DNA of 64,000 nt from Sphingobacteriales bacterium (GCA_016719635.1 JADJYT010000007.1:124001-188000); one strand, 5' to 3'. Positions 35,915 through 46,064 are shown, counted from the first letter of the stretch. A program made the numbers and translations. Notes: a model not told the origin generated them from the sequence alone.

Positions 35915-36607
35915 GTGAATACACTCTATTTAATTCCGACACCCCTAGCAGAAGATGCGCTGCACACCATCCCCGCTTATGTAAAGGAGATTGTTGTCAG
36001 GTGTGACATATTTATTGTGGAAGAGCTGAAGACGGCGAGGCGCTTTATCAAAGCAGTCAGTCGTGAAAAGAATATAGACGAATGTTTGTTCATTGAACTG
36101 GATAAGCATGCGAATTATCAATTTGATGAGACACAGTTGATGGCACTGACGAATCAAACCATTGGACTGTTAAGCGAAGCAGGAACACCCTGCATAGCAG
36201 ATCCGGGAAATAAGGCGGTTGAGCTGGCACATGAACTCAACTGGCATGTAATACCGTTGGTGGGTCCTAATTCCATGCTGCTGGCATTGATGGCGAGTGG
36301 ATTCAACGGGCAGCAGTTTACTTTCAACGGCTATCTGCCTATTGAACCGCAAGACAGAAGAACCAAATTGCTGCAAATGGAAACGCTGGCAAAGAAAGGG
36401 CACACACAGTTGTTTATGGATACCCCTTACCGGAATGCAAAACTGCTGGAGGAGTTGTTGCAGACCTTGAAATACGATACGATGCTGTGTATAGCCTGCA
36501 ATATAACGGCGAAGGATGAATATATCAAAACACTACCCATGGCTGAATGGAAAAAACGCAAAATGGATTTGCATAAAAAACCGTGTATATTTGTTATTGG
36601 CAAATAG
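35915..36607 (+). CDS. SAM-dependent methyltransferase, RsmI-like tetrapyrrole-methylase fold
   Basis: A 230-residue protein beginning with GTG. NTLYLIPTPLAEDALHTIPA, GLLSEAGTPCIADPG, VGPNSMLLALMASGF and LFMDTPYRNAKLLEELL are the motifs of the RsmI family, which 2'-O-methylates 16S rRNA C1402. This protein is shorter than E. coli RsmI and belongs to the compact branch seen in Bacteroidota, so the exact target is inferred. The product of the next gene starts 36 bp after this stop. Confidence 0.82.
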   Translation: MNTLYLIPTPLAEDALHTIPAYVKEIVVRCDIFIVEELKTARRFIKAVSREKNIDECLFIELDKHANYQFDETQLMALTNQTIGLLSEAGTPCIADPGNKAVELAHELNWHVIPLVGPNSMLLALMASGFNGQQFTFNGYLPIEPQDRRTKLLQMETLAKKGHTQLFMDTPYRNAKLLEELLQTLKYDTMLCIACNITAKDEYIKTLPMAEWKKRKMDLHKKPCIFVIGK

Positions 36608-36642
36608 GGTTTTCATTTTCCAGCGGGATATGTGCAACAGAA

Positions 36643-37215
36643 ATGATTTTAATTGACGATATATTAATCAGTGATGATGTAATCGAAAAACAGTTCGTTT
36701 GCAATATCAAGAAATGTAAGGGTATCTGTTGCGTGGAAGGCGACAGCGGTGCGCCGGTTGAAAAATCGGAAACAAAAATCCTGAAGAAGATTTATCCCAA
36801 AATAAAGAAGTACCTGATACCGGCAGGCGTTAAGGCGATAGAAGCACAGGGCACATTTGTCGATGAGCCGGATGTTGAATATACTCCTTATGCGACTCCG
36901 CTGATTGATGGAGGGGCCTGCGCGTATGTCAATTATGAAATGGATGGCACGATTACCTGTGGAATAGAAAAAGCCTGGAAAGACGGTGTGACCGGTTTCC
37001 GGAAACCCATCAGTTGCCATCTGTATCCGATACGCATAAAGCCTATGGAAACCGTAACGGCGGTGAACTACGACGTGTGGGATATCTGCAGCGATGCCTG
37101 CACGCTTGGAAAAAAACTGAAAGTACCGGTATACGTTTTTGTAAAAGATGCCCTGATTCGTAAATTCGGTGAAGACTTCTACGCAGCATTAGACGAGGCG
37201 GCCAAACAAACTTAA
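36643..37215 (+). CDS. DUF3109 family cysteine-rich protein
   Basis: A 190-residue protein from ATG 36643. An upstream extension of 20 residues from 36583 would overlap the methylase and is unlikely. The N-terminus CNIKKCKGICCVEGDSGAPV and the later TCGIEKAW, ISCHLYPIR and CSDACTLG motifs give conserved cysteines, probably a metal or Fe-S site, typical of DUF3109 and related to the CxxCxxC(C) zinc/iron-binding UPF0153 group. Function unknown. Its stop overlaps the convergent exonuclease III stop by four bases. Confidence 0.85.
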   Translation: MILIDDILISDDVIEKQFVCNIKKCKGICCVEGDSGAPVEKSETKILKKIYPKIKKYLIPAGVKAIEAQGTFVDEPDVEYTPYATPLIDGGACAYVNYEMDGTITCGIEKAWKDGVTGFRKPISCHLYPIRIKPMETVTAVNYDVWDICSDACTLGKKLKVPVYVFVKDALIRKFGEDFYAALDEAAKQT

Positions 37216-37988
37216 AGCCTTACTTTCAGGTAAATAGGACAGTGGTCGGAGTGCTTTACATCCATGAATATTTTCGCGTCAACCAGTTGTTGTTCCAGTT
37301 CTTTGGTGGCCGCGTGGTAATCAATGCGCCAGCCCTTATTGTTGTTGCGCGCATTTGCCCGAAAACTCCACCAGGAATACTCCTGTTTCTTGTCGGGATG
37401 AAAATGCCGGAAGGTGTCGATGAATCCGCTGTTAAGATAATTGGACATCCATTCGCGTTCCTCCGGTAAAAAGCCGGAGCTGTTCTTGTTGCCTACCGGG
37501 TCGTGAATGTCTATCGCCTGATGGCAGATATTGTAATCACCAGAAACGATGATTTTTTTCTTATCTTTTTTCAGTTCATGTATGTAGTTGTAGAAATCAT
37601 TCAGGTAATCCATTTTTACAAGCTGCCGTTCATCCCCGCTGGAGCCGGATGGAAAGTAACTGTTCACCAAGGTGATATCCCCTATGTCCAGCCGCATCAG
37701 CCTTCCTTCGGAGTCGTAGCGATGTATGTTCATGCCTTTTACCACGTCCGAGTGTGTGCCCTTCACCAGTGCGCCGACTCCGCTGTACCCTTTTTTTTCT
37801 GCAGGAAACCAGTAATGGGTGTACCCGATTTCTTCAAACAGTTCTTTGGGAATGCTCAGTTCATCCGCTTTTATTTCCTGGAAGAGATATACATCATAAT
37901 CCGTTTGTTTAATCCAGTCGACCAGGCCTTTGGATATGGCAGAGCGGATACCGTTTACATTGTATGATATAATTTCCAAGGTGTCCAT
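37212..37988 (-). CDS. xth: Exodeoxyribonuclease III / AP endonuclease
   Basis: A 258-residue enzyme of the exonuclease-endonuclease-phosphatase fold that cuts at abasic sites and trims 3' blocks during base excision repair. All family motifs are present: YNVNGIRSA, LFQEIKAD with the metal-binding Glu, the GDYNICHQAIDIHDP active-site loop, and the terminal SDHCPIYL with catalytic Asp-His. Length is normal. With the alkyladenine glycosylase 1.3 kb away, it supplies the next step of the same repair route. Confidence 0.93.
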   Translation of the reverse strand: MDTLEIISYNVNGIRSAISKGLVDWIKQTDYDVYLFQEIKADELSIPKELFEEIGYTHYWFPAEKKGYSGVGALVKGTHSDVVKGMNIHRYDSEGRLMRLDIGDITLVNSYFPSGSSGDERQLVKMDYLNDFYNYIHELKKDKKKIIVSGDYNICHQAIDIHDPVGNKNSSGFLPEEREWMSNYLNSGFIDTFRHFHPDKKQEYSWWSFRANARNNNKGWRIDYHAATKELEQQLVDAKIFMDVKHSDHCPIYLKVRL

Positions 37989-38042
37989 TTTGATATAGTA
38001 TTTATTTTCATCATTAATGACAAATCGCTAACTTCACCATTC

Positions 38043-40520
38043 ATGCCGTTCGCAAAGACAAATATACTAATCCTTTTATTCTTGCTGTGTCTTTCTTCCA
38101 GAGGTCAGACATTCATAGAGGGTCAGGTGTTCGATGCTGCAACAAAAAACCCTGTCAGTTATGCCAATATCTATATTAAGGGCACCACCATCGGCACCAC
38201 CACGAATGATACGGGCTATTTCCAGCTGAAGTTAAACAGTTTTCAGGACTCCGTTTCGGCAGCTTATCTGGGATATTATGAAAAATCACTTCCGTTAAAG
38301 AAGCAGGCCCGAAACCGTGTTAACTTTTACCTGCTGTCGTCTGAGAGTATGCTTGCAGAAGCGGTGATAGTGGCCAGCAAGGAGAGCCTGGAAGATTATC
38401 TGATCCGAAAGATTCTGGAGCATAAACCGAAAAACAACAAGGCAAACCTGCAGAACTATAGCTATGAGTTTTACAATAAGATTGAACTGGATATTAAGAA
38501 CATGTCGGAAAAATTTAAAAACCGAAAGATGCTGAAACCATTTAAGTTTGTATTTAGCAACATCGACAGTACTTCCGAAGAGGAGCCATTCCTGCCGTTA
38601 TTGTTGTCTGAAAATATATCAGATTTTTACTACACCACAGAGCTCAATAAAAAACGGGAGATTATCAAGGCTTCTAAAATGTCCGGTATGAATGATGCCA
38701 GTTTCAATGAATTCCTGAGTGCCACTTATCAGGATATCAATATCTATGAGAACGCATACACTATTCTGGCCAAGCAATTCATAAGCCCGATTGCCAGCTC
38801 GTGCAGGACTTTTTACAAGTACAAGGTGATTGATACGTTGGTGTCAGATAATGTGCTCCATTATAAGATGATGTTTGAGCCAAGGACGAAGGGGGATTAT
38901 ACTTTCTTTGGCAGTTTTATAGTTTCAGAAAATAATTATGCCATAAAAGATATTCAACTAAGGATGGCGCCGCATGTGAACATTAATTTTATAAAACGCA
39001 TAGAGATAAATCAGCGGTTTGACTTTGTCGATAATCAGTTTTGGATGATAACCGATGACCATTTGTTGATTGACTTTGCACCCCTGAATAAAATCCCGGC
39101 AATCGTCACCCGAAAAAATGTGGTGTACAGGAATTTTAAAATTAATAACCCATATAATGATTCCATCATCAACGCTACGAAAGAACAGCTGGTGATAGAT
39201 ATGGAAGAAGTGAAGAAAGACCAGGCATACTGGGATACCTCCCGTTTTGTTCAGCTAACCAAAAATCAGGCGGCAGTTTACCATCTTATTGACACCATTA
39301 AAACCATCCCGGCATATAAGACATACATAGAAATCATCAATCTGATCTTAACGGGCTATTACAGGACAGGACCTGTAGAACTTGGCCCGATACTCAGTGT
39401 GATAAGTAATAATCAGCTGGAAGGATGGAGATTCAGGATGGGCCTTCAAACCAATAGCAGGATGTGTGATTGGGCAAAGGCATCGGGTTACTTTGCTTAT
39501 GGTGTCCGGGATAAGAAAGTAAAAGGCGGAATAAGTGCGCAGTTCCTGCTGGATAAATCTCCCCGCCAGATTGTGAGTGCATCTTTTGTGAAAGATGTCA
39601 ATAAAATAAGCCGCACAACGGATTTGTTATCTGCGGATAATTTACTTAATTTCATTATTCTTCGGAGAAGACCCGTTTTCAGGCTGATGTACCTGGAAGA
39701 GACAAAACTTGGATATGAAATAGAATATAAACAGGGGTTCTCGATGGGCCTGATAATGCAGAATAGAAAAATACAGCAGGGTACCATACCCTTCCGGTAT
39801 GAGTATGCTAACAGAGAAAGAGGGGTGGATACGTTGGCCAGGTTAAATCAAAGTGAGCTGGTCTTTAAGGCACGGTTTGCATTTGGTGAAAAATATATCC
39901 GGAAATCCTCTTTGTTCAGAAGCGGTATCAATACCAGTAAGATTCCGGTATTGCAGCTGGAATACGTTTATGGTATGAGAGGATTTGCCGGCAGTCAGTT
40001 TAATTATCATAAGATCACCCTGGCTTTTTCAGATATCATTCCGGTGCGGACAGTCGGCCGTCTGGAAATTAAACTGCAGGCAGGTGCTGTGTTCGGACGG
40101 GTACCCTTCCTGTTGTCGGAAGTACACGACGGCAATCAAACCTTTGCCTTCAGTAATACTGCTTTTAATTTGATGAATGATTATGAGTTTTACAGTGACC
40201 GGTATTTTCAGTGGAACATTACACACCATTTTGAAGGCTTCTTTCTAAATAGGATTCCGGGGATACGGAAACTGAAACTGAGGGAAGTGATTCATACAAG
40301 AGGCGTTTGGGGAAATGTGTCTTCCCGCAACCAGGAGTTTAACCGTTTGAACAATTCATTTATAAAACCATTGGGAAAAGTGCCGTATATAGAAGTCGGA
40401 TTCGGATTAGAGAATATTCTGAAATTCCTGCGATGGGATGTGATGTGGAGAGTAACACACCGGAATGAACCTAAAACCCATAACTGGATTATGACATTCG
40501 GTTTCCAGTTCAACTTATAA
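38043..40520 (+). CDS. DUF5686 outer-membrane protein with carboxypeptidase-regulatory domain
   Basis: An 825-residue protein. It has a signal peptide (residues 1-21) and then a CarboxypepD_reg-like domain (IEGQVFDAATKNPVSYANIY, about 25-105), the standard plug-side module of Bacteroidota outer-membrane proteins. A long beta-rich DUF5686 region follows and ends in a terminal aromatic strand (IMTFGFQFNL) typical of barrel proteins. Probably an outer-membrane beta barrel of unknown transport function. It is divergent from xth with 54 bp between starts. Confidence 0.85.
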   Translation: MPFAKTNILILLFLLCLSSRGQTFIEGQVFDAATKNPVSYANIYIKGTTIGTTTNDTGYFQLKLNSFQDSVSAAYLGYYEKSLPLKKQARNRVNFYLLSSESMLAEAVIVASKESLEDYLIRKILEHKPKNNKANLQNYSYEFYNKIELDIKNMSEKFKNRKMLKPFKFVFSNIDSTSEEEPFLPLLLSENISDFYYTTELNKKREIIKASKMSGMNDASFNEFLSATYQDINIYENAYTILAKQFISPIASSCRTFYKYKVIDTLVSDNVLHYKMMFEPRTKGDYTFFGSFIVSENNYAIKDIQLRMAPHVNINFIKRIEINQRFDFVDNQFWMITDDHLLIDFAPLNKIPAIVTRKNVVYRNFKINNPYNDSIINATKEQLVIDMEEVKKDQAYWDTSRFVQLTKNQAAVYHLIDTIKTIPAYKTYIEIINLILTGYYRTGPVELGPILSVISNNQLEGWRFRMGLQTNSRMCDWAKASGYFAYGVRDKKVKGGISAQFLLDKSPRQIVSASFVKDVNKISRTTDLLSADNLLNFIILRRRPVFRLMYLEETKLGYEIEYKQGFSMGLIMQNRKIQQGTIPFRYEYANRERGVDTLARLNQSELVFKARFAFGEKYIRKSSLFRSGINTSKIPVLQLEYVYGMRGFAGSQFNYHKITLAFSDIIPVRTVGRLEIKLQAGAVFGRVPFLLSEVHDGNQTFAFSNTAFNLMNDYEFYSDRYFQWNITHHFEGFFLNRIPGIRKLKLREVIHTRGVWGNVSSRNQEFNRLNNSFIKPLGKVPYIEVGFGLENILKFLRWDVMWRVTHRNEPKTHNWIMTFGFQFNL

Positions 40521-40568
40521 TATAGTTTTCTGTTTTGTAACCATATTTAGCAATTCACCGGTTGCATA

Positions 40569-41267
40569 GTGCAGGGATATTTTATACATTTACATAAAAT
40601 CCGTCCATTGTTTGTTCAAGATTGCATAGACACCTCCCTGCCATTTATCCGATTAACGGATAAAGCCGGTTATGCTGTAGACTTAATGCAGGAGTATAAA
40701 GTACCCGCATTAGCTGTTGTAAACGAGGGAGTGCTGATTGGTTCGATATCTGAAACTAAACTGCTGGAAGCCGATGACCTTTGTCTTATTGAAAGCCTCC
40801 GGGATGATTTGATCAGTGACAGTATCGTGGAGGGAACTCATCTTTTTGATGTTATCAAGAAGACCAGCGAACATTCCTCCTGCTTTATGCCGGTGATTAA
40901 TTCGGAGAAAGAATATATTGGGATTACAACTCCTCAAAAAATATTAAATACCCTGGCCCTGCACTCTTCGTTTATGTCGGGCGGAGGAATCATTGTGCTG
41001 GAACTGGAAACAAAAGATTATTCCTTAACTGAAATATCCAAGATTGTAGAGTCCAATGGCGCTATGATATTGCATTGTATGGTCGCCACCTCCGTAAATC
41101 AGCATCAGATGCAGGTTTCATTGAAAGTCAATAAAAATGATCTGAAAGATATTCAGCTCACCTTTGAAAGATACCGCTATACCGTTCTGTCCGTTTTACA
41201 TCAGTCAGAATATGAGATGCAGCTGAAGGAGCGCTATGACAGCCTCATGAGATACTTAGAGGTTTAG
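40569..41267 (+). CDS. CBS-pair protein with C-terminal ACT-like domain
   Basis: A 232-residue protein starting with GTG. Residues 1-130 form two CBS motifs (DLMQEYKVPALAVVNEGVLI and FMPVINSEKEYIGITTPQKI), which usually bind adenosine nucleotides. Residues 140-215 resemble an ACT domain (YSLTEISKIVESNGAMILHC). The arrangement is like AcuB-type regulators. No catalytic domain is fused, so it is a small sensor protein whose partner is unknown. In Bacteroidota it frequently accompanies NAD-kinase genes, but none is seen here. It overlaps the convergent glycosyltransferase-like gene by 12 bp. Confidence 0.8.
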   Translation: MQGYFIHLHKIRPLFVQDCIDTSLPFIRLTDKAGYAVDLMQEYKVPALAVVNEGVLIGSISETKLLEADDLCLIESLRDDLISDSIVEGTHLFDVIKKTSEHSSCFMPVINSEKEYIGITTPQKILNTLALHSSFMSGGGIIVLELETKDYSLTEISKIVESNGAMILHCMVATSVNQHQMQVSLKVNKNDLKDIQLTFERYRYTVLSVLHQSEYEMQLKERYDSLMRYLEV

Positions 41268-42764
41268 TTTCCTCTTTATAAGATTTTCTGCTTCCACCAG
41301 ACAAATGGCTAATGTTGCACACAAGAATGGCAATAGCGGGAAGATATATCTGCATTCAAAATACCGGAACCCAAAGGTGATCACAAAGAATGTGCAAATG
41401 GTATATAGCGCTGTAATAAAATAGAGAGGAAGGTACCTGCGGCCCCAAAGTGGCAAAGCCAACAAAGATGTAAAGGTCAGCACATTTAACAGGTATAGCA
41501 GCGCTTTGAGGACAAACTTGTACCAGCAGCCTCTGTAGTCCCTTAATAACACCAGGTTGCTGGAATTGCTTTGGAAAATAACACTCTTGAAAAACAACAA
41601 TGGAGTAGTCACGTAATACCGAAACCCTGCAACTTTCAAAAAGTTTGTTTTCAGCGCTGTAATCTTTTTTGTGGCGGTTTCTTCCAGGGAATCTTTTGAA
41701 AGGGCTGCATTACCGGCAGAGTATTTCTTTCGGTAAAATTCGTAAAGGCTATTGTATGCTGACCAAACGGCCGTCTCACTGTTGCCTAAATAAGCTTTCT
41801 CCGGTAAAACAGCAGTTAGGGAATCTATTAGATGTTCTTTTGTTACAGGTTCCTTGTTGACCAGATTCGAACGCATAAAGTTTGATATCCGTTCCGATGA
41901 AAAATCTGCAGGATTAGTCCAGCAGGCAATCCACTTTCTGAGATGCACGTTTGGAATTCCGTAGTCCATAGGGTCACCGTAGTATTTCTCCAGAAAGACA
42001 ATATCTCCATCCGTTATCTTATAATTTCGAATTGTCCACGGAATGATCAGTATGGATGCACCGGTACCAAACAATAGAACAGGAAGGATTGCTCTTTTCA
42101 GGCTCCAGTCTTTAAAATAGAGTATGGCAAACAGACAGGAGAACAACAATAAAACAACAATAGGCCTGCACAATACCGCTAGTGCAAAAATGAATCCTGC
42201 CCACAAGAGGTTTTTACCACTCGGGTTCTGTTTGCACTTTGATAAGGCATAAAAGACAAAACAAACCAGAGAAATACTTAATGCTTCCGTGACGGTGTAA
42301 TAAAGATACGAGACAATGGATGGGTTAAAGGCATAGATGAATGAGGCGAGCAGTGCAATCCTTGAATTTGCCGTGAAATTAAAGACAGCAAACAACAGTG
42401 CAATGGCAGACAGGCCAAAGATAAGAATCTGTGTAAAACGAATCCAGAAATAACTACCCTCCTCCCCGAAAAGCAGATAATGAACACCATAAAACATCGG
42501 ATAAACAGGTGTTCTGCGGACAGCGTAATGTGATTTGGACGGGTCCACCGTGAACCCTTTTCCATTCAGGTAATTCTTTATCTGAGATACATACCAGATA
42601 TTATCTATTGAATAGAGTGTATGTCCGTTAACGAGGCTGCCGCTGTTCTCCGTGATATTCCCCGGGTTATGTTTTTTTACGGAATACACATTCCATTCGT
42701 TGACACAGAACGCATAAACAACGACAGTAAAAAAATAAAAAAGGATATATTTTTTGCTTGGCAT
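41256..42764 (-). CDS. Polytopic membrane glycosyltransferase-like protein (GT39/ArnT type), copy 1
   Basis: About 502 residues from ATG 42764 (509 from 42785). The many hydrophobic helices, the periplasmic first loop after TM1 and the motif AVRRTPVYPMFYGVHYLLFG resemble polyprenyl-phosphate-sugar glycosyltransferases of the dolichyl-mannosyltransferase (PMT/GT39) type. The segment KYYGDPMDYGIPN is shared with its neighbour, and the two proteins are similar along their length, so they arose by tandem duplication. The acceptor and sugar are unknown. Likely in the inner membrane, modifying a surface glycan or protein. Confidence 0.72.
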   Translation of the reverse strand: MPSKKYILFYFFTVVVYAFCVNEWNVYSVKKHNPGNITENSGSLVNGHTLYSIDNIWYVSQIKNYLNGKGFTVDPSKSHYAVRRTPVYPMFYGVHYLLFGEEGSYFWIRFTQILIFGLSAIALLFAVFNFTANSRIALLASFIYAFNPSIVSYLYYTVTEALSISLVCFVFYALSKCKQNPSGKNLLWAGFIFALAVLCRPIVVLLLFSCLFAILYFKDWSLKRAILPVLLFGTGASILIIPWTIRNYKITDGDIVFLEKYYGDPMDYGIPNVHLRKWIACWTNPADFSSERISNFMRSNLVNKEPVTKEHLIDSLTAVLPEKAYLGNSETAVWSAYNSLYEFYRKKYSAGNAALSKDSLEETATKKITALKTNFLKVAGFRYYVTTPLLFFKSVIFQSNSSNLVLLRDYRGCWYKFVLKALLYLLNVLTFTSLLALPLWGRRYLPLYFITALYTICTFFVITFGFRYFECRYIFPLLPFLCATLAICLVEAENLIKRKLNL

Positions 42765-42807
42765 TTTACATTTTATAATAGACACGCTAAGGTGGTTAAA
42801 GATACGG

Positions 42808-44349
42808 TCACTTGTCCGATGTAGCGGGATAATAATGATTAAATATGCGTTTTAGGATATTTGAAATCTCGAATACGGTAATCCCCAGTAATCCGAATAA
42901 GAATGGAAATAACGGAAGGTTATAACGTGCCTCAAAATACCTTAAAACATAAATGATGGCGGTGAAATTTGCAACAATGAACAAGACGGCTAGCCAGTAA
43001 AAAGGGCTGTATTTCTTTTGAAGGATCAATACAGCCAGAATGGAAAGATAAGCAGCAACGGTGATGAGATATAAGATGGCTTTAAAGATCACTTTGATGA
43101 AGTTGCTGTCCGGATTGTCCAGGAAGGCCATAGAGTTGGAGTTGCTCTGGAAGACAATACTTTGAACGAATGACAGGGGTGTAATCAGGTAATAATCTAT
43201 CACCGACTTATGGATGAAGTTACTTTTCAGGCGGTCTGATTTTTCTACAGCCCTCTTTTCATATTCCGCCAGCAGCTTTTTGTCCGGAACGGATGTCTTT
43301 ATCTTGTAATAGTCGTAGAGTGCGGCAACGGCTTCTCGTACTTCTTCTTCCGAATTGCCTATAAAAGCACGGTGTGGCATGTTGCCGACATAGCTGTCGA
43401 TGATCTCCTCTCTCTTTGTCGTGTCCCTTTCAATCGTCAGGCTGACCAGCATCTTGTTGGACAAGTCTTCCACGCTGTAATTGCAGGGGTTAATCCAGCA
43501 AGCCACCCAGCTTCTCAATTGTATATGGGGCATACCGTAATCCATCGGGTCACCGTAATATTTTTCTAAGAATACAAAATCACCGTTAGTCACCTTATAG
43601 TTGCGGATAGTCCAGGGTGCGAATAATACCAATGCTCCCAATGCAAAAAGGGAACCTTTCGCAAGGATATTTTTAATGTTGTACAGGTTAAAATGAAGGA
43701 TGGCAAAGAAGCAGGTGAATACAAGAAAAACATTGCTCGGTCTGCACAACGCCGTTATGGCAAATGAGATTCCTGTTAGAAACCAGATCCACTTTTTACC
43801 GGGATGGATATAGCATAGGGAAAGCATAAAGATGAAAATGCAAACCAGCTCCGTGCTGATGGATTCGGCGTTCGTAAAGCTGGTTGCCATGGCAAATACC
43901 GGAAATAAGCCGTAAAACAGCGCAGAAAGAAGCGCTATCGTTTTGTTTCCGGTGAAATTATAAATGCCTGAAAACAGGGCCAGCACGGCAAGAGCAAGCA
44001 GGATGGTCTGTGAGAAACGGATGAAAAAAAAACTGTTCTCATCTCCGAACAGCCAGTAATGGAGGCCATAAAAAAGCGGATAGATCGGTGTCCGTCTGAC
44101 TTCATACAGCGGCATCTTAACATCCACCGTAAATTTATGGTATTGAAGGTAATTCTTTACGTGATTGACGTACCAGTAATTATCAATGGAATACACGGTG
44201 CTGTTATGGACCAGGCTTCGCGCATTGGATTCCTTATTGGCCGGGTTTGTTTTTTTGATAAAATGAATGTTCACCTGTGTGACCAGGACAGTATAGGATA
44301 TGGAAACGAAGAATAGTAGTAGAAAATATTTTTTTGGGATTGGATTCAT
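42808..44349 (-). CDS. Polytopic membrane glycosyltransferase-like protein (GT39/ArnT type), copy 2
   Basis: A 513-residue paralogue of the next gene downstream. It starts with one hydrophobic helix (KKYFLLLFFVSISYTVLVTQ), then a periplasmic loop containing NSTVYSIDNYWYVNHVKNYL and EVRRTPIYPLFYGLHYWLFG, then about ten further helices and the shared KYYGDPMDYG motif. Both copies keep the arginine- and tyrosine-rich loop, so both may be active with different substrates. They are 43 bp apart and part of the glycan gene cluster. Confidence 0.72.
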   Translation of the reverse strand: MNPIPKKYFLLLFFVSISYTVLVTQVNIHFIKKTNPANKESNARSLVHNSTVYSIDNYWYVNHVKNYLQYHKFTVDVKMPLYEVRRTPIYPLFYGLHYWLFGDENSFFFIRFSQTILLALAVLALFSGIYNFTGNKTIALLSALFYGLFPVFAMATSFTNAESISTELVCIFIFMLSLCYIHPGKKWIWFLTGISFAITALCRPSNVFLVFTCFFAILHFNLYNIKNILAKGSLFALGALVLFAPWTIRNYKVTNGDFVFLEKYYGDPMDYGMPHIQLRSWVACWINPCNYSVEDLSNKMLVSLTIERDTTKREEIIDSYVGNMPHRAFIGNSEEEVREAVAALYDYYKIKTSVPDKKLLAEYEKRAVEKSDRLKSNFIHKSVIDYYLITPLSFVQSIVFQSNSNSMAFLDNPDSNFIKVIFKAILYLITVAAYLSILAVLILQKKYSPFYWLAVLFIVANFTAIIYVLRYFEARYNLPLFPFLFGLLGITVFEISNILKRIFNHYYPATSDK

Positions 44350-44377
44350 TTTGTTCGTTATGGTTTATCTGCTCGTA

Positions 44378-45082
44378 TTAATGTGACGGATGGTTCCAGT
44401 AATGGTAAACATTTATTTCCTCCACCGCCACAAAGCCAAAGTGCTCATACAGGTAGGATGCAGTAGCGTTGGCTTTCTGCGTGGAAACTCGCAGTTGTCT
44501 GAAGTTGTGCTTACACGCATGATATTCGGCGGCCTGCAGCAGCTTCTTGCCTATTCCCTTTCCTCTGGAAGATTCATCCACGGCAATCAGACCGATGTGC
44601 GCGGCTTCTCCGCGGAGCGCAACTGTAATAAAGCCCGCAATCTTATCCAATTCGGTCTTGTAGGTTAATGTGCAGTCGGCTAAAGTTTTATCAGCAGACC
44701 TGATTACCCATTCCGTATACAGCTTTTCGTAAGCACCCGAAGGAAAATGCGGGTCTGTTTTAAATCGTGAGTGCAGGCCGCTCTGGATACCAAGGGAAAT
44801 TAATTCGTCATTGGCCTCATCACAAGAATATTCAGTGATGTGTTCGTCAATGATATCCGCATGGCTGATGGATTTTGCATAATTCACTTTAACGTCTACC
44901 GGAGCATTACAGTATTTTTCAATATCCGGTATAAGAACGCTTTCCGGAAATTCGAAGATATAAATCAAGTCGAAATTGCTGATTTCTTTAAAGAATGTCT
45001 CTGAATTAAAACAGCCGGGGTTGACTTTCCCGATATTGATATTGAAAAATGAAGAATCCCAGGCTAGTTTTTCTATCAACAT
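44378..45082 (-). CDS. GNAT N-acetyltransferase (WecD/dTDP-fucosamine-like)
   Basis: A 234-residue protein with a C-terminal GNAT domain: HIGLIAVDESSRGKGIGKKL carries the acetyl-CoA pyrophosphate loop (RGKGIG), and the last helix and strand read ATASYLYEHFGFVAVEE. The N-terminal 110 residues are an additional domain. This two-part plan is like RffC/WecD, which acetylates dTDP-4-amino sugars for surface polysaccharides, and the location between glycan genes agrees. The substrate remains inferred. Confidence 0.82.
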   Translation of the reverse strand: MLIEKLAWDSSFFNINIGKVNPGCFNSETFFKEISNFDLIYIFEFPESVLIPDIEKYCNAPVDVKVNYAKSISHADIIDEHITEYSCDEANDELISLGIQSGLHSRFKTDPHFPSGAYEKLYTEWVIRSADKTLADCTLTYKTELDKIAGFITVALRGEAAHIGLIAVDESSRGKGIGKKLLQAAEYHACKHNFRQLRVSTQKANATASYLYEHFGFVAVEEINVYHYWNHPSH

Positions 45083-45217
45083 AACATTGATTTACGATAT
45101 GCAAGAAATATAAATGGCATTGAGCGGTATTGCAATATTACGAAATAAACAGAAGATAGTAACTTAAGTGGGAATATTATAATCATAGTAAATGTGGGTG
45201 GAAATGGAATCGGGGGT

Positions 45218-46045
45218 TTATAATTTTTTAGCTACTACCAGACAGCTGCCACCGAATGGTATCTTGCGTCCTTTCTGTATCCATTTCAATTCGCACTTCC
45301 ATAATTTATCAATGATTTTACTCAAAAATCCATTGCGTACACTATGACTGCTTTTTAATTCGTTCAGCTCGGCTGGCTTTTTATAAAGACCTAATCTGCT
45401 TGGGAGTGACCGGAGCAGAAAAACAGGAAAGGGCAGCAATGAAAAGATATAAGTGGTATATACTAATGTAAAACCAATGTCTTTCAGCTTGTTTTCAATC
45501 TGAGACAGGGTGTACCTTCTGTAATGCCCGGCGTCAACGTCCTCTACCGACCATAAGAAGGAATAGGCCGGAACTGTCAAAAACACCATTCCGTCCGGCT
45601 GCAGGATTTGGTGTATGTTTTTTAAGAAAGCAGAATCATCTTCAATGTGTTCAACTACATCGAATAATCCAATCGACTCCATGGAGGAGGCTGGGAAACG
45701 GGCGTCCTCCAATGTTGAACAGATGATATGCTTCAGGTTTCTGTTCTTGGCGTTTACACAGCCTTTAACACCCGGATCCAATAAGGCGGTGGGTATGCCC
45801 GCATCTTCCAGTCCCTTTGCCACAAAGCCGTTTCCACCGCCAATATCGAAGAAAAACCGGTTGTTGTTATATTTCCGGACGACGTCTTTAATGCAGTCAT
45901 TTCTGTGATTAAACCAGAAACTCAAGTCTTCTATCTGAAAATAGTTATCATTGCCCTTTTCAGGATAGGAAATGGCTGCTTTCTCTTTGGAGAAAAAGAC
46001 GCCATCTTTCTCCACCAGTTCCGCCGTATAATCTTTAAATTCCAT
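45218..46045 (-). CDS. Class I SAM-dependent methyltransferase
   Basis: A 275-residue protein. SAM-binding motif I is FFDIGGGNGFVAKGLE and motif II the DVVEHIEDDSAFLKNIHQIL region, followed by GMVFLTVPAYSFLWSVED and HYRRYT, typical of methyltransferases encoded in polysaccharide and polyprenyl-linked sugar gene clusters. The C-terminal part has a hydrophobic segment (FSLLPFPVFLLRSLPS) that could touch the membrane. It follows the GT2 gene by 19 bp on the same strand. Confidence 0.84.
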   Translation of the reverse strand: MEFKDYTAELVEKDGVFFSKEKAAISYPEKGNDNYFQIEDLSFWFNHRNDCIKDVVRKYNNNRFFFDIGGGNGFVAKGLEDAGIPTALLDPGVKGCVNAKNRNLKHIICSTLEDARFPASSMESIGLFDVVEHIEDDSAFLKNIHQILQPDGMVFLTVPAYSFLWSVEDVDAGHYRRYTLSQIENKLKDIGFTLVYTTYIFSLLPFPVFLLRSLPSRLGLYKKPAELNELKSSHSVRNGFLSKIIDKLWKCELKWIQKGRKIPFGGSCLVVAKKL

Positions 46046-46064
46046 TTATTTAACGGTATTTTCT

